Shown here in pieces: positions 37,067-45,504 of a DNA stretch of 64,000 bases (the first letter of the stretch is position 1; each line of letters begins with the position of its first letter). Below the pieces are notes generated by a model, which did no database searches, was not told the DNA's origin, and was given only the letters and a program-made list of their open reading frames with translations. The position numbers and the translations under genes were made by a program. Source of the stretch: Pseudomonas sp. 102515 (GTDB taxonomy: Bacteria; Pseudomonadota; Gammaproteobacteria; Pseudomonadales; Pseudomonadaceae); assembly GCF_031085165.1 (NCBI RefSeq), contig NZ_JAVHTY010000001.1, forward strand, positions 558,001-622,000. Direction: 5' to 3'.

Positions 37067-38299
37067 ATGAACGCACTCTCGCTACGCCTGAGTACCCTGA
37101 TGTTCCTGCAGTTCTTCATCTGGGGCAGCTGGTTCGTCACCCTGGCGACCTTTCTCGGCAACACCCTGGGCGCCAATGGCGGCCAGATCGGCCAGGCCTT
37201 CGCCACCCAGTCCTGGGGTGCGATCCTGGCGCCCTTCGTGATCGGCCTGATCGCCGATCGCTACTTCAACGCCGAGCGCATCCTCGGCCTGCTGCACCTG
37301 GCCGGTGCGGTGTTGCTCTACCAGCTCTATGCGGCAGCCGACTTCACCACCTTCTATCCGCTGGTGTTGGCCTACATGCTCTGCTACATGCCGACGCTGG
37401 CGCTGGCCAATTCCGTGGCCTTCCGCCACCTGACCGATCCGGCCCGGCAATTCGCCAGGATCCGCGTCTGGGGCACCCTGGGCTGGATCGCCGCCGGGTT
37501 GGCCATCAGTTTCGTCTTCGCCTGGGACAGCCGCAGCGGCATCGCCGCCGGCGCCCTGCGCAACACCTTCCTGCTCGGCGCCGCGGCCTCCCTCCTCCTC
37601 GGTCTCTACAGCTTCAGCCTGCCGCCCACCGCGCCGCTGCCGGCCACCCGCGGCGGACTGGGCGCCATGCTCGGCCTCGACGCCCTGCGCCTGCTCAAGG
37701 ACCGCAGCTTCGCAGTGTTCTTCGCCGCTTCGGTGCTGATCTGCATTCCGCTGGCCTTCTACTACCAGAACGCCAACCTCTTTCTCGCCGAACTGGGGGT
37801 GGCCAACCCCACCGGCATGATGACCCTCGGCCAGGTGTCCGAGGTGGGCTTCATGCTGCTCCTGCCGCTGTTCATCCGCCGCTTCGGCCTCAAGCGCACC
37901 CTGCTGGTGGGCATGCTGGCCTGGGCGGTGCGTTACGGTTGCTTCGCCCTCGGCGCCCAGGGTGACGCCCTCGCCTACCTGCTGCTGGGTATCGCCCTGC
38001 ATGGCGTCTGCTACGACTTCTTCTTTGTCTCCGGGCAGATCTATACCGACGCCAAGGCCGGCGAGGCGAACAAGAGCGCGGCCCAGGGCCTGATCACCCT
38101 GGCCACCTATGGCGTGGGCATGCTGGTCGGCTTCCGGGTGGCCGGGATGGTATCGGATCACTATGCCAGCGCCGCCGGCCATGACTGGCAGGGCATCTGG
38201 CTGTTCCCGGCACTGTTCTCCCTGGGCGTGCTGCTGGCCTTCCTGGTCAGCTTCCGCGATGCCCGTCCGGAACGCCTGGCCGCTGCCCCGGTGCGCTAG
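37067..38299 (+). CDS. MFS transporter, NupG/nucleoside:H+ symporter-like
   Basis: A 410-residue inner-membrane permease with 12 hydrophobic segments. STLMFLQFFIWGSWFVTLAT at the N-terminus and RVWGTLGWIAAGLAISFVF are signatures of the NHS (NupG/XapB) branch of MFS. Relatives next to Gfo/Idh and TIM-barrel genes are thought to import sugars or glycosides rather than nucleosides. It ends the LacI-controlled operon. ACAACAAGG overlaps its ribosome-binding site, close to the CA motif seen elsewhere here. Confidence 0.87.
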   Translation: MNALSLRLSTLMFLQFFIWGSWFVTLATFLGNTLGANGGQIGQAFATQSWGAILAPFVIGLIADRYFNAERILGLLHLAGAVLLYQLYAAADFTTFYPLVLAYMLCYMPTLALANSVAFRHLTDPARQFARIRVWGTLGWIAAGLAISFVFAWDSRSGIAAGALRNTFLLGAAASLLLGLYSFSLPPTAPLPATRGGLGAMLGLDALRLLKDRSFAVFFAASVLICIPLAFYYQNANLFLAELGVANPTGMMTLGQVSEVGFMLLLPLFIRRFGLKRTLLVGMLAWAVRYGCFALGAQGDALAYLLLGIALHGVCYDFFFVSGQIYTDAKAGEANKSAAQGLITLATYGVGMLVGFRVAGMVSDHYASAAGHDWQGIWLFPALFSLGVLLAFLVSFRDARPERLAAAPVR

Positions 38300-38537
38300 G
38301 ACGGTTCGGCTGGTGGCCCGGCCCGGAGGCGGCCGGGCCATCGGCAAGGCCTGCGACACCTTCCCTGCAGACAATCCGAACGAAGCCGCGGACCCGGTGC
38401 CGAGTCTCCTGGTCTGCCCTGTCCGTCTATCCGCGCCCCAGCCCCTGCACCAACCCGCTCCTTCCTGCACGACCTGTCCGCCGGCCACATGACATCCGTA
38501 TTCCTCGCAGTGCAGGAATTCACGAACCACCCGGCAA

Positions 38538-38580
38538 TCTGGCAAGACCAATTTCAAAAAATCCAATTGGTCTTGCCAGA
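38538..38580. promoter_or_regulatory. Perfect 16-bp inverted repeat, candidate FCD-GntR operators
   Basis: The arms at 38538-38553 and 38565-38580 are exact inverted copies (second arm AATTGGTCTTGCCAGA) with an 11-base spacer. Each arm contains TGGTCTTGCCA, close to the TnGTnnnACnA consensus of FadR/FCD-type GntR regulators. It lies 81 bases before the first gene of an operon whose last gene encodes such a regulator, so two GntR dimers may bind here. A simple hairpin role is the alternative. Confidence 0.65.
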
Positions 38581-38639
38581 CATCTGATCTGGGGTGTAGC
38601 TTTCCCTGCCATGGATCTCACATAGGGCACCGACCCTAG

Positions 38640-38650
38640 AACAACAACAA
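38640..38650 (+). promoter_or_regulatory. Candidate Hfq/Crc CA motif
   Basis: AACAACAACAA directly precedes the GAGAGAG ribosome-binding site of the ABC ATPase gene at 38662. It fits AAnAAnAA, the Hfq/Crc target for translational catabolite repression in Pseudomonas. The function is inferred from the pattern. Confidence 0.5.
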
Positions 38651-38661
38651 GAGAGAGCACC

Positions 38662-40212
38662 ATGCTGGATACCCCATCGCCCCACGGCGAAGGTGGCGGC
38701 CCCGTAACGGCCGCGCCCGCCCCCTGCCTGACGCTCGAACACATCTCCAAGCGCTTTCCCGGCGTCGTGGCCCTCAACGACGTCAGCCTCAGCCTCTACC
38801 CGGGCGAAGTCCACGCCATCTGCGGCGAGAACGGCGCCGGCAAGTCCACCCTGATGAAGATCGTCAGCGGCCAGCAGCCGCCCGACGAGGGGCGGATCCG
38901 CTACCTGGGCGAAGAGCGGCACTTCAAGTCGGTGTCGGAAGCCGAGCATGTGGGCATCGCCATCATTCACCAGGAGCTCAACCTGGTGCCGCACCTCACG
39001 GTGGCGGAAAACATCTTCCTGGCCCGCGAGCCGGTGCGCTTCGGCCTGATCGACAGGCGCAAGATGCAGGCGGACACCGAAGCCTGCCTGGCCCGCCTGG
39101 GCGTGGCCATCAGCCCCCGCGCCCCGGTGGCCAAGCTGTCGGTGGCCCAGCAGCAGATGGTGGAGATCGCCAAGGCGCTGTCGCTGGACGCCCGGGTGCT
39201 CATCCTCGACGAACCGACCTCCTCGCTGACCGAAAGCGAGACCCAGGCGCTGTTCAAGGTCATCCAGGACCTCAAGGCGCGCGGCGTCGGCATGCTCTAC
39301 ATCTCCCACCGGCTGGACGAGATGCGCCACATCGTCGACCGGGTGACCATCCTGCGCGACGGTCGCTACGTCTCCACCCAGCGCTTTGCCGAGACCAGTG
39401 TCGACGCCATCGTGGCGGGCATGGTCGGGCGCTCCCTCGACGAGAAATTCCCGCCACGCACCGCCGTTCCCACCGGCGAGGTGCTGCTGCGGGCGCAGGG
39501 CCTGACCCGCAAGGGGGTCTTCCAGGACATCAGCTTCGAGCTGCGCCGCGGCGAGATCCTCGGCTTCGCCGGCCTGATGGGCGCCGGGCGCACCGAGATC
39601 GCCCGGGCGATCTTTGGCGCCGACCGGCTGGATGCCGGCCAGGTGGAGATCAACGGCCGCGCGGTCACCCTCCGCAGTCCGCGCGACGGGATCGACCAGG
39701 GCATCGCCTACCTGTCCGAAGACCGCAAGAAGGACGGCCTGGCGGTGAAGATGACCCTGGCGCACAACCTGACCCTGGCCAACCTCGGCGCCCTCTGCAC
39801 CCCGCTGGGCTTCATCCGCTTCAAAGAGGAGGCGCGGGTCGCCCAGGACTATGTGCGGCGGCTGGACATTCGCACGCCCTCGATCGACAAGGTCACCCGC
39901 TACCTCTCCGGCGGCAACCAGCAAAAGATCATCATCGGCAAATGGCTGTTCCGTGACGCCCGGATCATGTTCTTCGACGAGCCCACCCGGGGTATCGATG
40001 TCGGCGCCAAGTACGCCATCTACGAAATGATGGACCAGCTGGCCGCCCAGGGCATCGGCGTCGTCCTGATCAGTTCGGAGCTGCCCGAGCTGCTGGGCAT
40101 GAGCGATCGGATCCTGGTCTTCCACGAAGGCCGCCTGACCGGTGATGTCGCGACCCGGACCACCACCCAGGACCAGATCATGCACTACGCCTCCGGCTGC
40201 ACGTCGCACTGA
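38662..40212 (+). CDS. Sugar ABC transporter ATP-binding protein (RbsA type)
   Basis: This 516-residue protein has two fused ATPase domains, as in RbsA/XylG. Domain 1 carries Walker A GENGAGKSTLMK, signature LSVAQQQMVEIAKAL and Walker B VLILDEPTSSL; domain 2 has the degenerate Walker A GLMGAGRTEIARAI, signature LSGGNQQKIIIGKWL and Walker B IMFFDEPTRGID. This asymmetry is normal in the carbohydrate-uptake CUT2 family. It works with the permease and binding protein encoded next. The first gene of a seven-gene operon-like set. Confidence 0.95.
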   Translation: MLDTPSPHGEGGGPVTAAPAPCLTLEHISKRFPGVVALNDVSLSLYPGEVHAICGENGAGKSTLMKIVSGQQPPDEGRIRYLGEERHFKSVSEAEHVGIAIIHQELNLVPHLTVAENIFLAREPVRFGLIDRRKMQADTEACLARLGVAISPRAPVAKLSVAQQQMVEIAKALSLDARVLILDEPTSSLTESETQALFKVIQDLKARGVGMLYISHRLDEMRHIVDRVTILRDGRYVSTQRFAETSVDAIVAGMVGRSLDEKFPPRTAVPTGEVLLRAQGLTRKGVFQDISFELRRGEILGFAGLMGAGRTEIARAIFGADRLDAGQVEINGRAVTLRSPRDGIDQGIAYLSEDRKKDGLAVKMTLAHNLTLANLGALCTPLGFIRFKEEARVAQDYVRRLDIRTPSIDKVTRYLSGGNQQKIIIGKWLFRDARIMFFDEPTRGIDVGAKYAIYEMMDQLAAQGIGVVLISSELPELLGMSDRILVFHEGRLTGDVATRTTTQDQIMHYASGCTSH

Positions 40213-40249
40213 CGGCAGGTCGCCCACGCGTGTCGAGCGAGACAGAGAA

Positions 40250-41236
40250 ATGACCGAAAAACAAAAAGAATTCCTGCAGAAGTTTGGCGCCCTGGTCAGC
40301 CTGCTGGCGCTGATCGCGGTGTTTTCCTCCATGAGCAGTGCCTTCCTCACCATGGGCAATGGCATGAGCGTGGCGCTGCAGGTCACCTCCATCGCCTTTC
40401 TCGGCCTGGGTGCGACGGCGGTGATCATCACCGGCGGCATCGACCTGTCGGTGGGGTCGGTCCTGGCCCTGGCGGGGGTGGCCAACGCCATGGCGGTCAA
40501 GGCCGGTGCCCCCATCGAGGTGGGCATCCTGGTCGGCCTGATCGTCGGCGGGATCTGCGGCGCGATCAACGGCCTGTTCGTCACCCTGGTCAAGCTGCCG
40601 CCCTTCATCGCCACCCTGGGCATGATGCTGGTGGCCCGCGGCCTGGCCCTGCGACTGACCGATGCCCAGCCCATCTCCGGTCTTGGCGCGGCCTTCGGCG
40701 TGCTCGGCAACGGTACCCTGGGCCGCATCGAGCGGATCGGCGACGACGGCTTTCCCAACGTGATCTTCCCCGGCATCCCCTACCCGGTGATCATCATGAT
40801 CGTCCTGGCCATCGCCCTGTGGCTGGTGCTCAGCCGCACCCGCCTGGGCCGTCACATCTATGCCGTGGGCTCGAATGCGGAAGCCGCCCGGCTCTCCGGG
40901 GTCAAGGTGCGCGCGGTCACCCTCTTCACCTATGTGCTGTCCGGCGTGCTGGCCGGCCTGACCGGCGCGGTGCTGATGTCGCGCCTGGTCACCGCCCAGC
41001 CGAACGAAGGGGTGATGTACGAACTGGACGCCATCGCCAGCGCGGTGATCGGCGGCACCTCCCTCTCCGGCGGCATCGGCAGCGTGTCGGGCACCCTGAT
41101 CGGCGCCTTCACCATCGGCGTGCTGCGCAACGGCCTCAATATGCTCGGCGTCTCCAGCTTCACCCAGCAGATCATCATCGGCCTGGTGATCCTGCTGACC
41201 GTCTGTATCGACCAGCTCCGCAACCGCAAGAAGTGA
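40250..41236 (+). CDS. Sugar ABC transporter permease (RbsC type)
   Basis: The 328-residue inner-membrane protein has eight to ten hydrophobic segments. TGGIDLSVGSVLALAGVANA and GRHIYAVGSNAEAARLSGVK are the signature stretches of CUT2 permeases such as RbsC and XylH. The ATG at 40250 begins MTEKQKEFLQKFG; a longer in-frame reading runs into the previous gene. The gap to the ATPase gene is 37 bases. It should work as a homodimer. Confidence 0.94.
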   Translation: MTEKQKEFLQKFGALVSLLALIAVFSSMSSAFLTMGNGMSVALQVTSIAFLGLGATAVIITGGIDLSVGSVLALAGVANAMAVKAGAPIEVGILVGLIVGGICGAINGLFVTLVKLPPFIATLGMMLVARGLALRLTDAQPISGLGAAFGVLGNGTLGRIERIGDDGFPNVIFPGIPYPVIIMIVLAIALWLVLSRTRLGRHIYAVGSNAEAARLSGVKVRAVTLFTYVLSGVLAGLTGAVLMSRLVTAQPNEGVMYELDAIASAVIGGTSLSGGIGSVSGTLIGAFTIGVLRNGLNMLGVSSFTQQIIIGLVILLTVCIDQLRNRKK

Positions 41237-41245
41237 ACCCTCGAT

Positions 41246-41256
41246 AACAACAACAA
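41246..41256 (+). promoter_or_regulatory. Candidate Hfq/Crc CA motif at binding-protein gene
   Basis: AACAACAACAA runs directly into the AAGGAA ribosome-binding site of the gene at 41267. This is the strongest CA motif of the window because it overlaps the translation start region. Known Crc targets in Pseudomonas include sugar-transport mRNAs. Confidence 0.55.
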
Positions 41257-41266
41257 GGAACGACCG

Positions 41267-42211
41267 ATGAAAAACTTCAAGAAAGTGGTCCTGGGTGTCG
41301 CCCTGTCCGCCGCGACCTCCCTGGCGCTGGCCGGTAACGGCGAGATCGCCGTCATCGTCAAGAGTGCCAACTCCAACTACTGGCAGAACGTGCAGAAGGG
41401 CGTGCAGGAAACGGCCAAGCAGCACACCAGCTACAAGGTCACCTTCCAGGGACCGGCCTCGGAATCGGCGATCGCCGACGAGGTGAACATGGTGGTCAAT
41501 GCCGTCAACCGCGGCGTCTCGGGCATCGTGCTGGCGCCGTCCGACCCGGACGCCCTGGTGCCGGCCATCAAGCAGGCCTGGGAAGCCCATATCCCGGTGG
41601 TGCTGATCGACTCCTCGGTGGCGGAAAGCGGCGCGCCCTACTACCAGTCCTTTCTCTCCACCGACAACAACAAGGCCGGCGAGCTGTCCGCCCAGCGCAT
41701 GATCGAGAAGGTCGGCAAGACCGGCAAGATCGCCATCATGTCCTATGTGCCGGGCACCGGCTCGGAAGTGGGCCGGGTCGGTGGCTTCCGCAAATACCTG
41801 GAGCAGCATTCGCAGCTGACCGTGGTGGGCCCCTTCTATTCCCAGTCGCAGATGGCCAATGCCCTGAACCAGACCACCGACGTGCTGGCCTCCAATCCCG
41901 ACCTCAAGGGCATCTACGGCGCCAACGAACCGACCGCGGTCGGCATGGCGCGGGCCATCGCCCAGTCCGGCAAGACCGGCAAGCTGCAGGCCATCGGCTT
42001 CGACGGCAACGAGGACCTGCAGGGCTTCGTCCGCGACGGCACCCTGGACGCCATCGTGGTGCAGAGTTCCTATCGCATGGGCCTGGAATCGGTCGCCACG
42101 GTGATCAAGGTCATCGAGAAGCAGAAGGTGCCCAAGTTCATCGACACCGGCGTCCTGCTCATCGACAAGGCCAACCTGGACAGCCCTGACGCACGCAACG
42201 TGCTCTATTGA
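41267..42211 (+). CDS. Sugar ABC transporter periplasmic binding protein (RbsB type)
   Basis: The 314-residue protein has a Sec signal peptide (KKVVLGVALSAATSLALA, cleavage after ALA near residue 23) and two lobes of a periplasmic-binding-protein type I fold: VKSANSNYWQNVQKGVQETA, then the NGVSGIVLAPSDPDAL-like hinge (VNRGVSGIVLAPSDPDAL). It captures a monosaccharide for the RbsA/RbsC-type importer encoded upstream. The neighbouring enzymes suggest a 6-deoxyhexose such as L-fucose. Confidence 0.94.
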   Translation: MKNFKKVVLGVALSAATSLALAGNGEIAVIVKSANSNYWQNVQKGVQETAKQHTSYKVTFQGPASESAIADEVNMVVNAVNRGVSGIVLAPSDPDALVPAIKQAWEAHIPVVLIDSSVAESGAPYYQSFLSTDNNKAGELSAQRMIEKVGKTGKIAIMSYVPGTGSEVGRVGGFRKYLEQHSQLTVVGPFYSQSQMANALNQTTDVLASNPDLKGIYGANEPTAVGMARAIAQSGKTGKLQAIGFDGNEDLQGFVRDGTLDAIVVQSSYRMGLESVATVIKVIEKQKVPKFIDTGVLLIDKANLDSPDARNVLY

Positions 42212-42225
42212 GTGGAGGCCTGGCG

Positions 42226-43242
42226 ATGAATCTCTCCGAACGGCGTCCCCTGGCGAAAAGCCCGCTGGCACTCCCAGTGCTCGGGCTGGGCTGCTCCCAG
42301 CTGGGCGGACTGTACCGGGACATACCACTGCAGCAGGCCGTCGACACCCTGGCCGGCGCCTGGCAGCAGGGCATCCGCTATTTCGATACGGCGCCCTTCT
42401 ATGGCTATGGCCGCTCGGAGCATCGCCTCGGGGCCTTTCTCGACGAATTGCCGCGGGATGAAGTCGTGCTCAGCAGCAAGGTGGGCCGGCTGCTCGCGCC
42501 CAACGGCAGCGAGCGCGCCAACGATGACGGCTGGGCTCGGCCACTGCCCTTCAAGCCGGTTTACGACTACAGCTACGACGCCATCCTGAGGTCCCATGAA
42601 GACAGCCTGCAGCGACTGGGGCTGGCGCGGATCGACATCCTCTATGTGCACGACATCGGCCGCCGCACCCATGGCGAGCGGCATGACCGGCACTGGCAGG
42701 CGCTGACCCGCGGCGGTGGTTTCCGCGCGCTGGAAGAGTTGCGCAGCACCGGCCAGGTCCAGGCCATCGGCCTGGGCGTCAACGAATGGGAGGTCGTGGT
42801 CGACAGCCTCGACGAGTGCCCGCTGGACTGCACCCTGCTGGCCGGTCGCTACACCCTGCTGGACCAGGAGAGCCTGAGCCCCCTGCTCGATCGCTGCCGG
42901 GCCCAGGGCCACGCCATCGTCGCCGGCGGGGTCTTCAACTCCGGGATCCTCGCCGGTGGCCAGCACTTCGACTATGGCGCCGCGCCGCCGGCGGTGGTGG
43001 CCAAGGTCCGCGCCCTGCAGGAGGTCTGCGCCGAATTCGCGATCCCGCTGGCCGCCGCGGCCCTGCAATTTCCCCTGGCGCATCCGGCGGTCGCCTCGGC
43101 GGTCATCGGCGCGCGCAGCGCTGAGCAGGTGGCCAGTAACGTGGCCTGGCTGCAGACGCCCATTCCGGCGGCCTTCTGGAGCACCCTCAAGCAGCGCGGC
43201 TTGCTGGACGCCGACGCCCCTGTCGCAGGAGCCCCGGCATGA
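42226..43242 (+). CDS. Aldo/keto reductase, L-fucose/D-threo-aldose 1-dehydrogenase type
   Basis: The 338-residue NAD(P)-dependent enzyme has the AKR catalytic tetrad D54, Y59, K85 and H142 (FDTAPFYGYGRSEH; SSKVGRLL; YVHDIGR). The blocks HWQALTRGGGFRALEELRS and AIGLGVNEWEV occur in L-fucose dehydrogenase and pyridoxal 4-dehydrogenase. It would oxidise the anomeric carbon of the imported sugar to a lactone. The ATG at 42226 follows GGAGG at good distance. The exact sugar is not proven. Confidence 0.88.
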   Translation: MNLSERRPLAKSPLALPVLGLGCSQLGGLYRDIPLQQAVDTLAGAWQQGIRYFDTAPFYGYGRSEHRLGAFLDELPRDEVVLSSKVGRLLAPNGSERANDDGWARPLPFKPVYDYSYDAILRSHEDSLQRLGLARIDILYVHDIGRRTHGERHDRHWQALTRGGGFRALEELRSTGQVQAIGLGVNEWEVVVDSLDECPLDCTLLAGRYTLLDQESLSPLLDRCRAQGHAIVAGGVFNSGILAGGQHFDYGAAPPAVVAKVRALQEVCAEFAIPLAAAALQFPLAHPAVASAVIGARSAEQVASNVAWLQTPIPAAFWSTLKQRGLLDADAPVAGAPA

Positions 43243-43353
43243 AACCGCACAGCCCTTGCCATCCCTCTCCTGGGCGCCGGCCACTGGCTGTCCCGCCCAG
43301 CGAGCGTCTCGCCCCGAATCCAATGTGCATCCCGAGCGATGCGGAGTCTTCCT

Positions 43354-44364
43354 ATGCTGACCGTCATCTGTGAAAAACCCGGCCTGCTGGTCTCGCGCGA
43401 TACGCCCAAGCCCGCGCGTGGCCCAGGCGAAACCCTGATCCGCATCCGTCGGGTCGGCGTCTGCGGTACCGACCTGCACATCTACGAAGGCAACCAGCCC
43501 TACCTGGAATACCCACGGGTGATGGGGCATGAGATTTCCGGCATCGTCGAGGAAACCGACGACAGCAGGCGCCTGCAGGCGGGGGACATCGTCTACGTGG
43601 TGCCCTACCTGTCCTGCGGCCAGTGCATCGCCTGCCGCCAGGGCAAGACCAACTGCTGTACCAGGATCGCGGTCCTGGGCGTGCATCGTGATGGCGCCCT
43701 GACCGAATACCTCAGCCTGCCCGACCGCTTCGTCTTCAAGGCGGAGGGCCTCACCCTCGATCAGGCGGCGATGGTGGAATTTCTCGCCATCGGCGCCCAC
43801 GCCGTGCGCCGTTCGGGCCTGGGTCAGGCACAGCGGGTGCTGGTGGTGGGCGCCGGCCCCATCGGCATGGCGGCGGCGATCTTCGCCGGCATCACCGGGG
43901 CCCAGGTCTCCGTCCTCGATACCCGTACCGATCGCCTGGAATTCTGTCGCCAGCATCTGCGGGTCGCGGCCACGGTCACCGTCGGTGACGGCGACAAGGA
44001 CGAACTGGCACGGCTGACCGATGGTGACTTCTTCGATGTGGTGTTCGACGCCACCGGTAACGCCCGCGCCATCGAGCGGGGTTTCGAATTCGTCGCCCAT
44101 GCCGGCAGCTATGTACTGATCTCGGTGGTGAAGGACCACATCCGCTTCGCCGACCCCGAATTCCACAAGCGCGAGACCACCCTGCTGGGCAGTCGCAACG
44201 CCACCGCCGAGGACTTCCAGCATGTCGAGCGCTGCCTGTGCGAGGGCCTGATCCCGGACCAGGCGCTCAATACCCATCGCCTGCAACTGGCCGAGCTGCC
44301 CACCCGCTTCGCGGAGCTGCTGGACCCGGCCCGCGGCGTCGTCAAAGCCATCGTCGAAATCTAA
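43354..44364 (+). CDS. Zinc-dependent alcohol dehydrogenase (sugar-acid/threonine DH type)
   Basis: This 336-residue medium-chain dehydrogenase shows catalytic zinc ligands (GVCGTDLHIYEG Cys; MGHEISG His-Glu), the four structural-zinc cysteines in CGQCIACRQGKTNCC, and the NAD site VVGAGPIGMAAAIFAG. Close relatives act on L-galactonate, L-threonine or keto-sugar acids. The ATG at 43354 is used because GGAG lies eight bases upstream; an in-frame start 15 bases earlier has none. It likely oxidises a hydroxyl of the sugar acid formed by the aldo/keto reductase. Confidence 0.88.
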   Translation: MLTVICEKPGLLVSRDTPKPARGPGETLIRIRRVGVCGTDLHIYEGNQPYLEYPRVMGHEISGIVEETDDSRRLQAGDIVYVVPYLSCGQCIACRQGKTNCCTRIAVLGVHRDGALTEYLSLPDRFVFKAEGLTLDQAAMVEFLAIGAHAVRRSGLGQAQRVLVVGAGPIGMAAAIFAGITGAQVSVLDTRTDRLEFCRQHLRVAATVTVGDGDKDELARLTDGDFFDVVFDATGNARAIERGFEFVAHAGSYVLISVVKDHIRFADPEFHKRETTLLGSRNATAEDFQHVERCLCEGLIPDQALNTHRLQLAELPTRFAELLDPARGVVKAIVEI

Positions 44365-44393
44365 CGGGCCTGACCTGGCCGAGGAGCGAGACC

Positions 44394-44732
44394 ATGACAC
44401 GCTACTGTCTGCTGCTGGACCTGCGGGACGACCCGGAGCTCATCGCCGAATACGAACGCCAGCACGCGGCGGTCTGGCCCGAGGTCATCGCCCATCTGCG
44501 CGAAGCCGGCGTCGCCAACATGACCCTCTGGCGCCTGGGTTGCCGTTTGACCATGCTGCTCGAGGCCGGGCCGGACTTCTCCTTCGACCGCCTGCAGGCG
44601 CTGGAACAGCGCAACCCCAGGATCCAGGAATGGGAAACCCTGATGGCGCGCTATCAGCTGTCCTCCCCCGAGGCGGGATCGGCGAAGTGGCGACTGGCGA
44701 CCCCGCTGTTCGAGTTGGCCGCCCAGCCCTGA
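44394..44732 (+). CDS. L-rhamnose mutarotase (RhaM) family, likely 6-deoxyhexose mutarotase
   Basis: The 112-residue protein has the RhaM/DUF718 pattern: YCLLLDLRDDPELIAEYERQ followed by HAAVWPEV, then ANMTLWRLGCRLTMLLE, and the C-terminal NPRIQEWETLM. It interconverts alpha and beta anomers of a 6-deoxy sugar, supplying the anomer used by the dehydrogenase. GAGGAG precedes the ATG at 44394. Its presence is the best clue that the operon acts on L-fucose, L-rhamnose or a related sugar. Confidence 0.9.
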   Translation: MTRYCLLLDLRDDPELIAEYERQHAAVWPEVIAHLREAGVANMTLWRLGCRLTMLLEAGPDFSFDRLQALEQRNPRIQEWETLMARYQLSSPEAGSAKWRLATPLFELAAQP

Positions 44733-44796
44733 GCCGCTGGCGCCGATCCGGGTAGCCCATGAGATACTGAAGCCCTTGAAGATGCAGGTTTCACCG

Positions 44797-45504
44797 ATGA
44801 CGCTGCCCACTGCCACCACCGAAAGAAAGCTCTACCAGAAGATCGCGGATCGCCTGCGCCAGCATATCCACGAGGGCGCCATCGAAGCCGGCACCCGCCT
44901 GCCGCCGGAGCGCGACCTGGCGCAGTTGCTGGGCGTCTCCCGGCCGTCGCTGCGCGAAGCCCTGATCGCCCTGGAAATCGAAGGCAGCATCGAGGTGCGC
45001 CAGGGCTCCGGGATCTATGTGAACGCGGCGCTGCTGAACACCGGAGTACGCACCTCCACCCTCGGCGAGAGTCCTTCGGAGCTGATGCACGCCCGAGCCA
45101 TGATCGAGGGCGCGACCATCGTGCTGGCCTGTTCCCTGGGCGGCAAGGCCGACTACCGCTACCTGGCGAAGTGCATCCAGAACATGAGCGACAAGATTGC
45201 CCAGGGCCTTTCGCCCATGGAGGACGATCGCAAGTTCCACTGCCGCCTGGCCCGAATGAGCGGCAACTCCACGCTGGTGCGCATCATCACCTCGCTGTTC
45301 GACGAGCGCCACAGCCCCCTCTCCACCCACGTCGCCGAGCAGACCGAAAGCCAGAAAACCTGGGGCGTCGCCGTGGCCGAACACGAAGCCATCCTGCGCG
45401 CCATGGAAGCCCGCGACCTGATCGGCGCCCAGACCGCCATGCGTCACCACCTGCTCTGTTCGGAAGCGCGCTGGCTCGAGGGCTTCGCGTCGAGCGAGGA
45501 GTGA
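44797..45504 (+). CDS. GntR-family regulator, FCD (FadR) subfamily
   Basis: The 235-residue regulator has an N-terminal winged helix (LPPERDLAQLLGVSRPSLRE, recognition helix ending ALIALEIEGSIEV) and an all-helical FCD effector domain, with the metal-binding DDRKFHCRLARMSGN segment. It closes the sugar operon. Candidate sites with TGGTnnnGCCA lie upstream of the first gene (38538-38580). The start is uncertain: ATG 44797 has CAGG seven bases upstream, while ATG 44782 adds five residues. Confidence 0.9.
   Translation: MTLPTATTERKLYQKIADRLRQHIHEGAIEAGTRLPPERDLAQLLGVSRPSLREALIALEIEGSIEVRQGSGIYVNAALLNTGVRTSTLGESPSELMHARAMIEGATIVLACSLGGKADYRYLAKCIQNMSDKIAQGLSPMEDDRKFHCRLARMSGNSTLVRIITSLFDERHSPLSTHVAEQTESQKTWGVAVAEHEAILRAMEARDLIGAQTAMRHHLLCSEARWLEGFASSEE

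Larger units (their letters stand above)
38300..38661. other. Intergenic region with hairpin and paired operator
   Basis: No gene is seen in this 362-base gap. It contains a 10-bp hairpin just after the transporter gene (38314-38323 with 38331-38340), which may end the upstream operon although no T-run follows, and a perfect 16-bp inverted repeat near its end, annotated separately. The promoter of the ABC-importer operon must lie here. Confidence 0.6.
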
